A DNA stretch of 44,320 nt from Rodentibacter mrazii. GTDB taxonomy: Bacteria; Pseudomonadota; Gammaproteobacteria; Enterobacterales; Pasteurellaceae. The first letter of the stretch is position 1; the number at the start of each line of letters is the position of its first letter. The translations under genes and the position numbers were made by a program. This document shows, piece by piece, positions 1 to 9,458 of this stretch. The notes beneath the pieces are model-generated. The model was not told the origin of the DNA. It did no database searches and saw nothing but the letters and a program-made list of their open reading frames with translations. The stretch covers positions 1-44,320 of the forward strand of contig NZ_MLHG01000023.1 in NCBI RefSeq assembly GCF_001998825.1, written 5' to 3'.

Positions 1-1404
1 GTGTTATTACTTGATGAACCGACCAACCATTTAGATGTAGAAGCGATTGAATGGCTGGAAAATTTTCTTTTAGAATTTAGCGGTAGTATTGTGTTTATTT
101 CCCATGATCGTTCTTTTATTCGTAAAATGGCGACCCGTATTGTGGATTTAGATCGAGGACAGCTTGTTTCTTATCCGGGGAACTATGATTTATATCTCAC
201 GACAAAAGAAGAAAATCTCCGTGTCGAAGCCCTTCAAAATGAGCTGTTTGATAAGCGATTAGCTCAGGAGGAAGTATGGATTCGCCAAGGTATAAAAGCA
301 CGTCGTACCCGTAATGAAGGGCGTGTTCGAGCATTAAAGGCCATGCGTGAGGAACGCCGCCAACGTCGTGATGTGACGGGTACGGCGAAATTACAACTTG
401 ATACTTCAACCCGTTCCGGAAAAATCGTGTTTGAAATGGAAAATGTGAGCTATGAGGTGGCGGGGAAGCAATTGTTAAAAGATTTCAGCACCACGATTTT
501 ACGGGGAGATAAAATTGCCTTAGTTGGGCCAAATGGCTGTGGCAAAACGACGTTTATCAAGTTGCTCCTCGGTGAAATCCAACCTACGGCTGGAAAAATT
601 CGTACGGGAACAAAATTAGAGATCGCTTATTTTGATCAATATCGTGCGGATCTTGATCCGGAAAAAACGGTGATGGATAACGTTGCTGACGGCAAGCAAG
701 ATATTGAAGTGAACGGCGTAAAACGCTATGTGTTAGGTTATTTGCAAGATTTCTTATTCCCACCTAAACGGGCGATGACACCGGTGAAATCCTTATCGGG
801 TGGGGAACGTAACCGTTTATTGTTGGCGAAACTGTTGCTTAAACCGAATAATTTGCTGATTCTTGATGAACCTACCAATGATTTAGATGTGGAAACCTTA
901 GAATTACTCGAAGAAATTTTAACGGATTATCAAGGCACATTATTGATCGTGAGCCACGATCGTCAATTTATTGATAATACTGCGACGGAATGCTATTTGT
1001 TTGAAGGAAACGGTATCGTCAATAAATATGTCGGTGGCTTCTTTGATGCGAAGCAGCAGCAAGCTAATTTTTGGGCAAGCAAAGGTGAACAGGAGGCAAC
1101 GAAGAAATTGCCAACGAAACCGCAAGAAAATATTGCCAAAATTGACCGCACGGCTAAGCCAAAAGCCATTAAATTATCTTATAAAGAGCAGCGTGAGTTG
1201 GAGCAACTTCCACAGCAATTGGAAGAATTAGAGAAAAAATTGACCGCACTTCAGGCAGAGGTGAGCGAGCCTACCTTTTTCCAACAGTCCCATGAAATCA
1301 CCGATGCGAAACTAAAAGAGTTGGCGGATATGGAAGCACTGCTTGAACAAACTTTCTTGCGTTGGGAAGAATTGGAGGAGAAAAAAACGATTGCAGAAAG
1401 TTAG
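1..1404 (+). CDS. uup: ABC-F ATPase Uup, C-terminal part (5' end outside window)
   Basis: Cytosolic ABC-F protein with two ATP-binding domains and no membrane segments. Family members act on ribosomes or branched DNA intermediates; Uup is linked to transposon precise excision and to ribosome function. The fragment opens inside the Walker B of the first domain (LLLDEPTNHLD), so the GTG at base 1 is not the true start and roughly 165 residues are missing. Then come an Arg-rich interdomain linker (about 95-125), the second Walker A GPNGCGKTT (about 176), signature LSGGE (about 265), Walker B LLILDEPTND (about 285) and a C-terminal coiled coil (about 395-465). That coiled coil separates Uup from EttA-like ABC-F proteins. 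A DUS at 1243-1251 is read as Thr-Ala-Leu. Confidence 0.92.
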   Translation: MLLLDEPTNHLDVEAIEWLENFLLEFSGSIVFISHDRSFIRKMATRIVDLDRGQLVSYPGNYDLYLTTKEENLRVEALQNELFDKRLAQEEVWIRQGIKARRTRNEGRVRALKAMREERRQRRDVTGTAKLQLDTSTRSGKIVFEMENVSYEVAGKQLLKDFSTTILRGDKIALVGPNGCGKTTFIKLLLGEIQPTAGKIRTGTKLEIAYFDQYRADLDPEKTVMDNVADGKQDIEVNGVKRYVLGYLQDFLFPPKRAMTPVKSLSGGERNRLLLAKLLLKPNNLLILDEPTNDLDVETLELLEEILTDYQGTLLIVSHDRQFIDNTATECYLFEGNGIVNKYVGGFFDAKQQQANFWASKGEQEATKKLPTKPQENIAKIDRTAKPKAIKLSYKEQRELEQLPQQLEELEKKLTALQAEVSEPTFFQQSHEITDAKLKELADMEALLEQTFLRWEELEEKKTIAES

Positions 1405-1413
1405 TGATATAAG

Positions 1414-1440
1414 AAAAACCGAGCCTTGGCTCGGTTTTTT
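1414..1440. terminator. Bidirectional intrinsic terminator between uup and the convergent transporter gene
   Basis: Perfect stem AAACCGAGCC / GGCTCGGTTT with a TT centre, flanked by A-rich and T-rich tracts. It therefore ends in a U-run on either strand. It serves uup from the left and the minus-strand rnf/nth/transporter unit from the right. Confidence 0.85.
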
Positions 1441-1445
1441 ATGGG

Positions 1446-2819
1446 TTAGAATAAGTTGCTGATAAAAATCACGATAATAATTACCGGCACAACAAATTTT
1501 ACATAGTTAAACCAAATTTTGGTGAAGGTCGAATCAGGTGTCGGGGAGAGTTCCTTTTTCGCTTCATCTTTCAGCACAAAGCCCACGAAAATCGCACAAC
1601 CTAATGCGGTAAGCATAAATAAAATATTGCCGCTCGCATAATCATAGAAATCAAAAATACTTTTACCGAAAATAGTGACATTTTTCCAAACATTGTCGCC
1701 TAAAATAGCCGGAATATTCCCAAGTAGGAAAATTCCACCTAAAACAAGTGCAATCGCTTTTCCACGACGCATACGAAGTTTTTCTTGTAATGCCGTGATG
1801 AGGACTTCATAAATCGTAATAGATGTGGTGAGGGCGGCAATTAATAATAAACTAAAGAAAACTATCGCAAAAAACTTGCCTGCCCATAAATGGGAAAAGA
1901 CGATGGGTAAACTTTGGAAAACTAAGGTTGGGCCGGCATTCGGTTCGATGCCGAAAGTAAATAAAGAAGGGAAAATCATAAATCCGGCAAGTACGGCAAT
2001 GATAGTATTGGTAAAGCCGGTAATCACTGCTGTATGAATGAGGTTTTCTTCTTTATTAAGATAACTTGAAAGGGTGATTAGAACCCCAAAGCCAAGACTT
2101 AATGCAAAGAACACTTGCCCTAATACAAAAATGAAAAGTTGGGGGGTGATTTTGCTGAAATCCGGTTTTAAATAGAAAGTAATACCTTCCATTGCCCCCG
2201 GTAAGGTGATATTGCGGATCACCATACCGATTAGGAAAATAAAGAGCAGTGGCATTAAATATTTCACCGAGCGCTCAATGCCACCAATGATACCTTTTGC
2301 TAAAATAATATAATTCACCACCACAAAGAGGAAGGTGTAGAGCATGATTGCATAAGGGCTATTGCCGATATGCAGATCATAGAAATTTTTTGCAATATCT
2401 TTCGTAATTGGTGTTGAAATATCAAGCGTACCGCTGATTAAACTGATGATATAGGAAATAACCCAGCCGCCCAGCACCATGTAATAAGCCATAATACCAA
2501 AAGCACCCAGCAACCCCATATAACCGATGATTTTCCAATATTTAGAAATGTGTTTACCTTTGTCCTGAAGCTTATCACCGAAAGCATCAATGGAATTGAC
2601 ACGCAAACGGCGACCAATCACATTTTCTACTAAAATCATGGGAATGCCGATTACAATCATGGCAAGACAAAAAAGCAGTACATAAGCACCGCCACCATTT
2701 TCACCCACAAGATAAGGGAATCGCCAAGTTGCACCAAAGCCTACGGTTGCACCGGCAACGGTCATCACATAGGTTAATCGGCTCGACCAAGTTTGACGTT
2801 GTTGTTTATTTGTTGTCAT
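1446..2819 (-). CDS. Sodium-dependent transporter of the NSS/SNF family
   Basis: Inner-membrane Na+-coupled symporter, probably for an amino acid; substrate not determinable here. The first membrane helix carries the family signature region GATVGFGATWRFPYLVGENG (about 22-41), which holds the Na+ and substrate sites. The protein has about 11-12 hydrophobic segments over 457 residues, a usual length for bacterial members such as TnaT or MhsT. I chose the ATG at 2819 (MTTNKQQRQTW) rather than one ten codons upstream because it has a good ribosome-binding site (TAGGAAAAACA before ATG). It is the last gene of the minus-strand run after nth, 44 bases downstream, and shares the terminator at 1414-1440. 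Confidence 0.85.
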   Translation of the reverse strand: MTTNKQQRQTWSSRLTYVMTVAGATVGFGATWRFPYLVGENGGGAYVLLFCLAMIVIGIPMILVENVIGRRLRVNSIDAFGDKLQDKGKHISKYWKIIGYMGLLGAFGIMAYYMVLGGWVISYIISLISGTLDISTPITKDIAKNFYDLHIGNSPYAIMLYTFLFVVVNYIILAKGIIGGIERSVKYLMPLLFIFLIGMVIRNITLPGAMEGITFYLKPDFSKITPQLFIFVLGQVFFALSLGFGVLITLSSYLNKEENLIHTAVITGFTNTIIAVLAGFMIFPSLFTFGIEPNAGPTLVFQSLPIVFSHLWAGKFFAIVFFSLLLIAALTTSITIYEVLITALQEKLRMRRGKAIALVLGGIFLLGNIPAILGDNVWKNVTIFGKSIFDFYDYASGNILFMLTALGCAIFVGFVLKDEAKKELSPTPDSTFTKIWFNYVKFVVPVIIIVIFISNLF

Positions 2820-2863
2820 TGTTTTTCCTATTAATAAAAGAGCGGTCAAAAAATTAATTATTT

Positions 2864-3499
2864 TTAATATTCGGTTTTTTCTTTATATTCGCAAAGATCT
2901 TCGATAATGCAGGAACCGCAGCGAGGTTTTCTTGCCACACAAGTATAGCGACCATGTAAAATGAGCCAATGATGCACATCCACTTTAAATTCATCAGGCA
3001 CGACTTTTAACAGTTTTTCTTCCACTTTGACGACATCTTTACCCGGGGCAAAATTGGTGCGATTGCACACCCGAAAAATGTGGGTATCGACGGCGATTGT
3101 GGGGTGTCCAAAGGCGGTATTTAGCACCACATTCGCTGTTTTCCGCCCAACACCGGCAAGGGCTTCTAAGGCTTCACGATTTTCAGGTACTTCACCTTTG
3201 TGTTTTTCGATGAGATCGCGGCAGGTTTTGATAATGTTTTCAGCTTTACTATTATAAAGCCCGATAGTTTTAATGTAACTTTTTAAATCATCTAGACCTA
3301 AATCCAAGATCGCCTGTGGGGTATTGGCAACAGGAAAAAGTTTTTCTGTCGCTTTATTAACGCCCTTATCAGTGGCTTGTGCCGATAAAATCACGGCGAT
3401 TAATAATTCAAAAGGCGAATTATACTGTAATTCGGTGGTAGGATGGGGATTTTGATCCCGCAATCGGGTTAATATTTCAATTCTTTTCTTTTTATTCAT
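2864..3499 (-). CDS. nth: Endonuclease III (DNA glycosylase/AP lyase)
   Basis: Removes oxidised pyrimidines and cleaves at the abasic site in base-excision repair. The 211-residue frame matches E. coli Nth in length. The helix-hairpin-helix LAGVGRKTANVV contains catalytic Lys120, and Asp138 follows in AVDTHIFRV. The C-terminal [4Fe-4S] ligands are in CVARKPRCGSCIIEDLC (Cys187, 194, 197, 203). The ATG at 3499 lies one base after the rnfE stop and aligns with the E. coli start, so a longer frame opening at 3520 is not used. The rnf-nth linkage is conserved in gamma-proteobacteria. Confidence 0.96.
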   Translation of the reverse strand: MNKKKRIEILTRLRDQNPHPTTELQYNSPFELLIAVILSAQATDKGVNKATEKLFPVANTPQAILDLGLDDLKSYIKTIGLYNSKAENIIKTCRDLIEKHKGEVPENREALEALAGVGRKTANVVLNTAFGHPTIAVDTHIFRVCNRTNFAPGKDVVKVEEKLLKVVPDEFKVDVHHWLILHGRYTCVARKPRCGSCIIEDLCEYKEKTEY

Positions 3500-3500
3500 T

Positions 3501-4214
3501 TTATTTTTTCCGATTATCAATTCTGTTTTTTAGTGCAAGGAGTAATCCCAATCCAATAAATGCGCCCGGTGGCAGAATAAAGAGTAAAAAGCTGCTGTCC
3601 GTTTGGTAAATATGGAGTGTGAGAAATTTTGCTTGCTCACCAAAAAGATGTTCAATTCCTGCAAAAAGTGTGCCTTGTCCGAGAATTTCACGGATCGCGC
3701 CAAGTACGGTAAGGCTTAACGCCATACCACATCCCATAGAAAAACCGTCCCATATAGAATGTAAAAGGTTGTTTTTTGAGGCAAAAGCTTCCGCACGGCC
3801 AATCACAATACAGTTTGTCACAATGAGAGGTATAAAAATTCCCAAGGATTGATAGAGCGTATAAGTGTAAGCATTCATCAATAATTGCACCACGGTAACG
3901 GTGGTCGCAATAATCATTACATAAATAGGAATGCGAATTTCATGGGGAATTTGTTTCCGAAATAAAGAAATGACCGTGTTGGTACAAGTTAAAACTAACA
4001 TGGTTGCCAGCCCTAAACCGAGGGCATTGGTCGCTGTACTGGAAACCGCCAATAGGGGACAAAGCCCGAGTAGTTGAACAATAGCAGGGTTATTTTTCCA
4101 AATGCCTTGAGTAAAAATGGCTTTCCATTCGGATGGTTTTATTTGCGTTTCAACCGCCTGTTGAGAAGGGGGATCTTCCAAAAGAGCGGCTGTTTTTTCG
4201 GTTAAATTTGTCAT
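3501..4214 (-). CDS. rnfE: Rnf complex membrane subunit RnfE (RsxE)
   Basis: Integral membrane subunit of the Rnf ferredoxin:NAD oxidoreductase (RsxE in the SoxR-reducing complex of E. coli). The 237-residue protein has six hydrophobic spans after a roughly 35-residue cytosolic leader. It is homologous to Rnf[19 protein letters not shown] and [17 protein letters not shown] match the Rnf[11 protein letters not shown] and [11 protein letters not shown] segments, including the conserved Cys residues proposed to hold an intramembrane Fe-S centre. It ends one base before nth and starts 10 bases after rnfG. Confidence 0.96.
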   Translation of the reverse strand: MTNLTEKTAALLEDPPSQQAVETQIKPSEWKAIFTQGIWKNNPAIVQLLGLCPLLAVSSTATNALGLGLATMLVLTCTNTVISLFRKQIPHEIRIPIYVMIIATTVTVVQLLMNAYTYTLYQSLGIFIPLIVTNCIVIGRAEAFASKNNLLHSIWDGFSMGCGMALSLTVLGAIREILGQGTLFAGIEHLFGEQAKFLTLHIYQTDSSFLLFILPPGAFIGLGLLLALKNRIDNRKK

Positions 4215-4224
4215 ATCACAGTCC

Positions 4225-4842
4225 TTATTGGATAGCGAGTTGTTGTAGTGTTGCCTGATTGTTAATCATCACTAAAGCAGAGCGTTTTACTTGATTGACA
4301 ATAGCGCGAGGCGTAATAGTTGCACCGGAAAATTGATCAAATTTCCCGCCGTCTTTTTTCACTGCCCAATCATTTAAATTTGTTTCATTAATCGGTTTAT
4401 TATTGAAACTTAAAATCCAATTGGAAATACGTAATTCTATTTTATCGCCTAATCCCGGGGTTTCGTGATGTTCAATAACACGCACACCGAGAATTTCCCC
4501 TTCCGGTGTTAATCCCACAAGTAAGCGGATATCGCCGGAATAGCCATCCGGTGCGGTGGTTTCATAGGCGTAAGCAGAAATTTTTTGTCCTTTTTTAGCG
4601 AAATAAATTTTTTGAATTCCCTTTAAATTTTCGTGTGTTGGAATGACCGCACTTTCCACGAGATTATTATCAAAATAATCATGGGGAACGACTTGTAATA
4701 GCTGTTCATGTTGTTGTGCTGCCATAGTTTCATCAATTTTTTCTTTTGTCAGGAAAAAAATACCGGAGGATATTGCGGTGCAAATTAAAGCCACTAATCC
4801 TAAAATAACTGCATAGCGTGAAGTAATTTTAACAATGTTCAT
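4225..4842 (-). CDS. rnfG: Rnf complex FMN-binding subunit RnfG (RsxG)
   Basis: Periplasm-facing flavoprotein subunit of Rnf. The 205-residue form starts at the ATG at 4842, which overlaps the rnfD stop as TAATG. An N-terminal membrane anchor (about 11-31) is followed by an FMN-binding domain. The flavin-attachment motif SGATIT places the modified Thr at residue 175, the position I recall for the Vibrio cholerae protein. An alternative start at 4911 would add 23 residues that overlap rnfD and look unrelated to the family. A DUS lies inside at 4648-4656. Confidence 0.96.
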   Translation of the reverse strand: MNIVKITSRYAVILGLVALICTAISSGIFFLTKEKIDETMAAQQHEQLLQVVPHDYFDNNLVESAVIPTHENLKGIQKIYFAKKGQKISAYAYETTAPDGYSGDIRLLVGLTPEGEILGVRVIEHHETPGLGDKIELRISNWILSFNNKPINETNLNDWAVKKDGGKFDQFSGATITPRAIVNQVKRSALVMINNQATLQQLAIQ

Positions 4843-5918
4843 TATTTTCTTCCTTTTATGCCATAACCTGCAACACGAGGACGTGTGTAATGATCGATGA
4901 GGGGGACGCAAATGTTACTCAATAAAATAGCAAATGCCACGCCATCAGGGAAATTGCCATGATATCGAATAAGATAGACAAAAAGTCCAACCAATGCACC
5001 AAAAACAATTTTTCCACGTGGTGTTATTGAAGCAGTGACAGGGTCGGTAGCAATGAAAAATGCACCGAACATCATCGCACCACTCACCATTTGGCTTATA
5101 GCACTTAAATGTGCTCCACCGGCAAATGCAGTAATGGTTGCTAAACAGAAAAACGTCACTAGCATTGCGACGGGAATTTGCCAATGAATCGTGCGCTTTA
5201 ATATTAGGAATAACCCACCCAGTAGAAATGCAACGTTCACTTGCCACCAACCCTGTGCGAAATCTGTACCGTTACCCATAAAAATTGGCATTTTAACGAG
5301 CTGATAGAAATCTGTGAATTCTTTGTGACTGGAATAAAAGATTTTTGCACTATCTAATGGTGTAGCCTGTGCTATACCATCAATGCTATGAGTAAGTTGT
5401 GACAGGGTAAACCCATCAGTAGTTAATCCGGAAAAAATTAATGCGCTAGCATCAGAAAATGTCGGGGGTTCTTGTAATAAATGAATTGGAGGAAGCCATG
5501 TTGTCATTTGTAATGGGAAAGAAATCAATAAGACGACATAGCCAACCATTGCCGGATTAAATAAATTTTGCCCTAGACCACCATACACATGTTTACCTAG
5601 CAATACGGCACAAAGTGTACCGATAATAATGATCCAATAAGGCGCATAGGGGGGAATTGCCATGGCTAAAATTAAGGCAGTTAATATCACACTAAAATCA
5701 GAAAGTGCGGATAATGGTTTATTATTACGTAATTTCATTGCTAAAAATTCAGTAAGTAATGCAGCGATGATTGCCAATGCAGACTGAATCAGTACACCGA
5801 AACCAAAATAATAAATTTGTGTAAACAAAGCCGGTATCATGGCTAAGATAACCCAAAGCATAATACGTGCTGTTAATTTCCCCGAATGAGTGTGAGGAGA
5901 ACTGGCCATTTTAAACAT
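4842..5918 (-). CDS. rnfD: Rnf complex membrane flavoprotein RnfD (RsxD)
   Basis: Membrane subunit homologous to NqrB, 358 residues with about nine to ten hydrophobic spans. The covalent-FMN motif is QATPLD with Thr186. The segment [15 protein letters not shown] (about 113-127) is a family hallmark. The ATG at 5918 follows the rnfC stop by three bases, and the stop overlaps rnfG as TAATG, indicating translational coupling. Confidence 0.96.
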   Translation of the reverse strand: MFKMASSPHTHSGKLTARIMLWVILAMIPALFTQIYYFGFGVLIQSALAIIAALLTEFLAMKLRNNKPLSALSDFSVILTALILAMAIPPYAPYWIIIIGTLCAVLLGKHVYGGLGQNLFNPAMVGYVVLLISFPLQMTTWLPPIHLLQEPPTFSDASALIFSGLTTDGFTLSQLTHSIDGIAQATPLDSAKIFYSSHKEFTDFYQLVKMPIFMGNGTDFAQGWWQVNVAFLLGGLFLILKRTIHWQIPVAMLVTFFCLATITAFAGGAHLSAISQMVSGAMMFGAFFIATDPVTASITPRGKIVFGALVGLFVYLIRYHGNFPDGVAFAILLSNICVPLIDHYTRPRVAGYGIKGRK

Positions 5919-5921
5919 TAT

Positions 5922-8093
5922 TTATTCCTGAGATTTGCCTGATTGTTGTTGAGTTTGTGCTAATTTCTTTGCTTTTGCCCGAGCAATCGCCGCAGCCACC
6001 GCCGCTTTTTTTGGATCAAGTGCGGTCAGATTTTCCTCTGTTTTTTCTACTGCGCTTTCGGTGCTTGCCGTATCTTTGGTTTGTGTAAGCTTTTTAGCTT
6101 TTGCCCGAGCAATCGCAGCAGCTACCGCCGCTTTTTTTGGATCAAGTGCGGTCGGATTTTCCTCTGTTTTTTCTACTGCGCTTTCGCTTTCGGTGGTTGC
6201 CGTATCTTTGGCTTGAGCAAGCTTTTTGGTTTTTGCCCGAGCAATCGCCGCAGCCAACGCCGCTTTTTGGGGATCAAGTGCGGTCGGATTTTCCTCTATT
6301 TTTTCCACTGTGCTTTCGCTTTCGGTGCTTGTCGTATCTTTGGTTTGTGTAAGCTTTTTAGCTTTTGCCCGAGCGATAGCCGCAGCTACGGCAGACTTTT
6401 GGGTCTCTGCCGTTGTTTCTTCTATATAATTTTCTTTTACCTCATTTTGTTGGCGAGCTAAGCGACGAGCTTTACGCAATGCCATCATATCGCTATTATC
6501 CGGTAAAACTTCACCTTTTTCTGTTGTTAATGTTTTCTGATGAGTGGTTTCTTCTGCTTCGGTTTTCTTCGCTTTGAGACGCGCTAATGCTGCTTTTACC
6601 GGATCTTCACCTTTTGTTTTAGCTAATTCCTCGCGGCGGGCTTCCGCAGCGCGTTGAGAACGGGCTTTACGTTCCTGTTCTTCGCGTTCCATACGGGCTT
6701 GTTTTGCTTCAAAACGAGTTTTTGCTTCTTCCGATTTTTTCTGTTTTTCTTTTATTTGCCAAATTTTCGCTTTTTCTTGGCGGAAATATTGAATAAGCGG
6801 GATGTGACTTGGACAAACGTAAGCACATATGCCACATTCAATACAATCTTTTAAAGCATATTCTTCCGATTTTTTGTGATCCTCACTGCGTGCGAACCAA
6901 TATAATTGCTGTGGCATTAAATTCACCGGACAGGCATCCGAACAGTTTGAACAACGAATACAGGCTTGTTCGGGCTCAGGTTCGGTATATTCAAAATGAT
7001 CCGGTGCAAGTAAGCAGTTGACGATTTTTGTTACCGGTGCATTTAAATCCGGCAATTCTAATCCCATCATTGGGCCTCCGGCAAATACAGGAAAGCGTTC
7101 ATCAAATTGATAACCTGTATGAGTTAAAGCATAGTAAATTGGCGTACCGAGGCGTATTAGGTAATTGCCTTTTTCTTGAATTTTATCACCAGTTAATGTT
7201 ACTACGCGTTCGATTAAAGGTTCGTCATTTATAACCGCTCTTTTGATCGCAAAAGCCGTTCCCACATTATGCATTAATACGCCAATACTGGAGGAGCGAG
7301 AGCAGCTAGGCACTTCCATCCCGGTAAGTAAATAAATCAGCTGTTTTGCAGCTCCGGAAGGGTATTTGGTTGGAATGACTCGAACCTCAATATCATTTGC
7401 ACCATGTAATGCCATATTGATCGCTTTGATGGCTTGAGGTTTGTTATCTTCAATGGCTATAACGACTTTTTCTGGGCGTAGGATATAGCGTAAAATACGA
7501 ATGCCTTCAATAATTTCATCAGCACATTCACGCATTAGCCGATCATCACAAGTGATGTAGGGTTCACATTCAGCCCCGTTGATAATCAATAATTTAACTT
7601 TTTTATCTGCCGATTGGATTTTCGCGGCTGTAGGGAAGACTGCGCCTCCCAAACCCGCAACGCCTGCTAGATAAATTTTTTCGATAAGTTGTTCTGCTGT
7701 AAGACTAAGAAAATCGTCAATAGGGTGCCGCTCAATGCTTTGATCCAACCCATCTGCCTGTAAATGAATAGCCATTTCATCAAGCCCTGAAGGATGAGCG
7801 GCAACATAAGGGGCAATATTTTTAATTGTGCCGGATGTTGGCGCATGGACAGGTAGTACGCGTAAACCACCTCCCTGCGTTAAAGGCTGCCCTTTTAAAA
7901 CATAATCACCAACTTTTACTAAAACCTCACCCGCCAAACCTGAATGCTGTTTGAGCGGAATATAAAAATCCTTGCTTAGTGGAAGTGTTTTGACTGGTTG
8001 ATGGTTAGATTGATCTTTCATTTCCGGAGGATGAATTCCCCCTTTGAAATCCCATAGTTTACCGGAATTAAAACGAGATAATACGTCCGCCAT
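5922..8093 (-). CDS. rnfC: Rnf complex NADH/ferredoxin-linked subunit RnfC (RsxC) with repeated C-terminal tail
   Basis: Peripheral cytosolic subunit, 723 residues, related to NqrA plus a ferredoxin domain. The N-terminal region (about 1-370) resembles the NADH/FMN-binding part. Two [4Fe-4S] motifs follow: [15 protein letters not shown] at about 378 and [15 protein letters not shown] at about 417. After a charged coiled-coil stretch (about 440-560) the last 150 residues are near-identical tandem units rich in Ala and Lys. The gene abuts rnfB (TAA directly followed by ATG). Long repetitive tails are known in enterobacterial RsxC; this one carries a DUS in every full repeat. Confidence 0.96.
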   Translation of the reverse strand: MADVLSRFNSGKLWDFKGGIHPPEMKDQSNHQPVKTLPLSKDFYIPLKQHSGLAGEVLVKVGDYVLKGQPLTQGGGLRVLPVHAPTSGTIKNIAPYVAAHPSGLDEMAIHLQADGLDQSIERHPIDDFLSLTAEQLIEKIYLAGVAGLGGAVFPTAAKIQSADKKVKLLIINGAECEPYITCDDRLMRECADEIIEGIRILRYILRPEKVVIAIEDNKPQAIKAINMALHGANDIEVRVIPTKYPSGAAKQLIYLLTGMEVPSCSRSSSIGVLMHNVGTAFAIKRAVINDEPLIERVVTLTGDKIQEKGNYLIRLGTPIYYALTHTGYQFDERFPVFAGGPMMGLELPDLNAPVTKIVNCLLAPDHFEYTEPEPEQACIRCSNCSDACPVNLMPQQLYWFARSEDHKKSEEYALKDCIECGICAYVCPSHIPLIQYFRQEKAKIWQIKEKQKKSEEAKTRFEAKQARMEREEQERKARSQRAAEARREELAKTKGEDPVKAALARLKAKKTEAEETTHQKTLTTEKGEVLPDNSDMMALRKARRLARQQNEVKENYIEETTAETQKSAVAAAIARAKAKKLTQTKDTTSTESESTVEKIEENPTALDPQKAALAAAIARAKTKKLAQAKDTATTESESAVEKTEENPTALDPKKAAVAAAIARAKAKKLTQTKDTASTESAVEKTEENLTALDPKKAAVAAAIARAKAKKLAQTQQQSGKSQE
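5940..6395 (-). repeat. In-frame tandem repeat encoding the RnfC C-terminal tail
   Basis: Three full units of 44, 44 and 42 codons plus a partial fourth, each beginning [15 protein letters not shown] and ending [10 protein letters not shown]. Unit lengths of 132, 132 and 126 bases keep the reading frame, so gain or loss of a unit changes tail length without truncation. Each full unit contains one exact DUS (6018-6026, 6144-6152, 6276-6284), read as Thr-Ala-Leu. Open frames on the plus strand across this region are shadows of the repeat. Confidence 0.9.
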
Positions 8094-8675
8094 TTATTCC
8101 CCCACAACCAATTTTTTTTCGCTACTGTTCACATTCACCACAGGAATGACTAATTTCGCATCAAATTTCCAATTCCAATTATCAATATCTTTTTTTACCG
8201 GAATCATCGAAATACAGTCTGTCGGGCAAGGCGCAACGCAAAGTTCACAGCCGGTACAAAGATCAGGGAGAATAGTGTGCATCATTTTATTTGTCCCAAT
8301 GATGGCATCTACCGGGCAAGCTTGAATACATTTGGTGCAACCGATACACATATTTTCATCAATAAATGCTACCATTTCAATAGGCTCTTCCATACCATCA
8401 ACTGTTGGTACATCAATCCCGAGAATTTCAGAAATTTTCACGACAGTTTCCCGGCCACCCGGTACACATTTTGTGATCTCATCACCGTTGCAAATTGCTT
8501 CCGCATAGGGTTTACAGCCGGGATAACCACATTGACCACATTGGCTTTGTGGCAATATGGCATCAATTTTTTCAACAATGGGATCGGCTTCCACTTTGAG
8601 TTTTAAGGATGCAATTCCCAAAATTGCACCAAATATGAGTGCAAGCAGTGTGATAACAATGAGTAAAATAGTCAT
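8094..8675 (-). CDS. rnfB: Rnf complex iron-sulfur subunit RnfB (RsxB)
   Basis: Membrane-anchored ferredoxin-like subunit of 193 residues that passes electrons within Rnf. It has an N-terminal hydrophobic anchor (about 3-25), an Fe-S domain with Cys46, Cys49, Cys54 and Cys70 (CGQCGYPGC...C), and two [4Fe-4S] ferredoxin motifs at Cys110/113/116/120 and Cys140/143/146/150. The ATG at 8675 overlaps the stop of a 27-codon upstream ORF (TAATG), and the only good Shine-Dalgarno (AGGAAAA) lies inside that small ORF. Confidence 0.97.
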   Translation of the reverse strand: MTILLIVITLLALIFGAILGIASLKLKVEADPIVEKIDAILPQSQCGQCGYPGCKPYAEAICNGDEITKCVPGGRETVVKISEILGIDVPTVDGMEEPIEMVAFIDENMCIGCTKCIQACPVDAIIGTNKMMHTILPDLCTGCELCVAPCPTDCISMIPVKKDIDNWNWKFDAKLVIPVVNVNSSEKKLVVGE

Positions 8676-8758
8676 TATTTCTTTGTTTTTCCTGAAAATC
8701 TTTGATAGAACCAGATTAATAAAATTAACAGGGTAATTACCATTAAAAAGTAGATCAT
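8675..8758 (-). CDS. Candidate 27-residue single-span membrane protein between rnfA and rnfB
   Basis: The roughly 100 bases separating rnfA from rnfB are not empty. An ATG at 8758 opens a 27-codon frame whose TAA shares its last base with the rnfB ATG (TAATG). The product begins [18 protein letters not shown], an almost ideal transmembrane helix, and ends with a basic tail rich in Arg and Lys, predicting N-out/C-in topology. It starts 13 bases after the rnfA stop. No strong Shine-Dalgarno precedes it, so it may depend on rnfA translation; two in-frame TTG codons just upstream are alternative starts. I know no named Rnf subunit with this sequence. In E. coli, rsxA and rsxB are, as I recall, almost adjacent, leaving no such frame. 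It could instead be only a leader for rnfB translation. Confidence 0.6.
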   Translation of the reverse strand: MIYFLMVITLLILLIWFYQRFSGKTKK

Positions 8759-8771
8759 AATCAACAATGAG

Positions 8772-9407
<636 letters not shown>

Positions 9408-9414
9408 TAAGAAA

Positions 9415-9438
9415 TTTGGGGTAGGGCATTACCCCAAA
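9415..9438 (-). terminator. Stem-loop after the yccS-like gene
   Basis: Nine-bp perfect stem TTTGGGGTA / TACCCCAAA with a six-base loop, directly followed on the minus strand by a short T-rich run. A DUS (9441-9449) lies immediately before it. The U-tract is weak, so termination before rnfA may be partial. Confidence 0.45.
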
Positions 9439-9458
9439 ATAAGTGCGGTCAAAAAATC

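Noticed and set aside
5940-6395. Regular repeats resembling a CRISPR array
   Set aside because: Units are continuous coding DNA of 126-132 bases without unique spacers, and no cas genes are nearby.
6081-6461. Long plus-strand open frames opposite the end of rnfC
   Set aside because: They mirror the Ala/Lys-rich repeats of RnfC, lack ribosome-binding sites and give low-complexity Phe/Cys/Arg-rich products.
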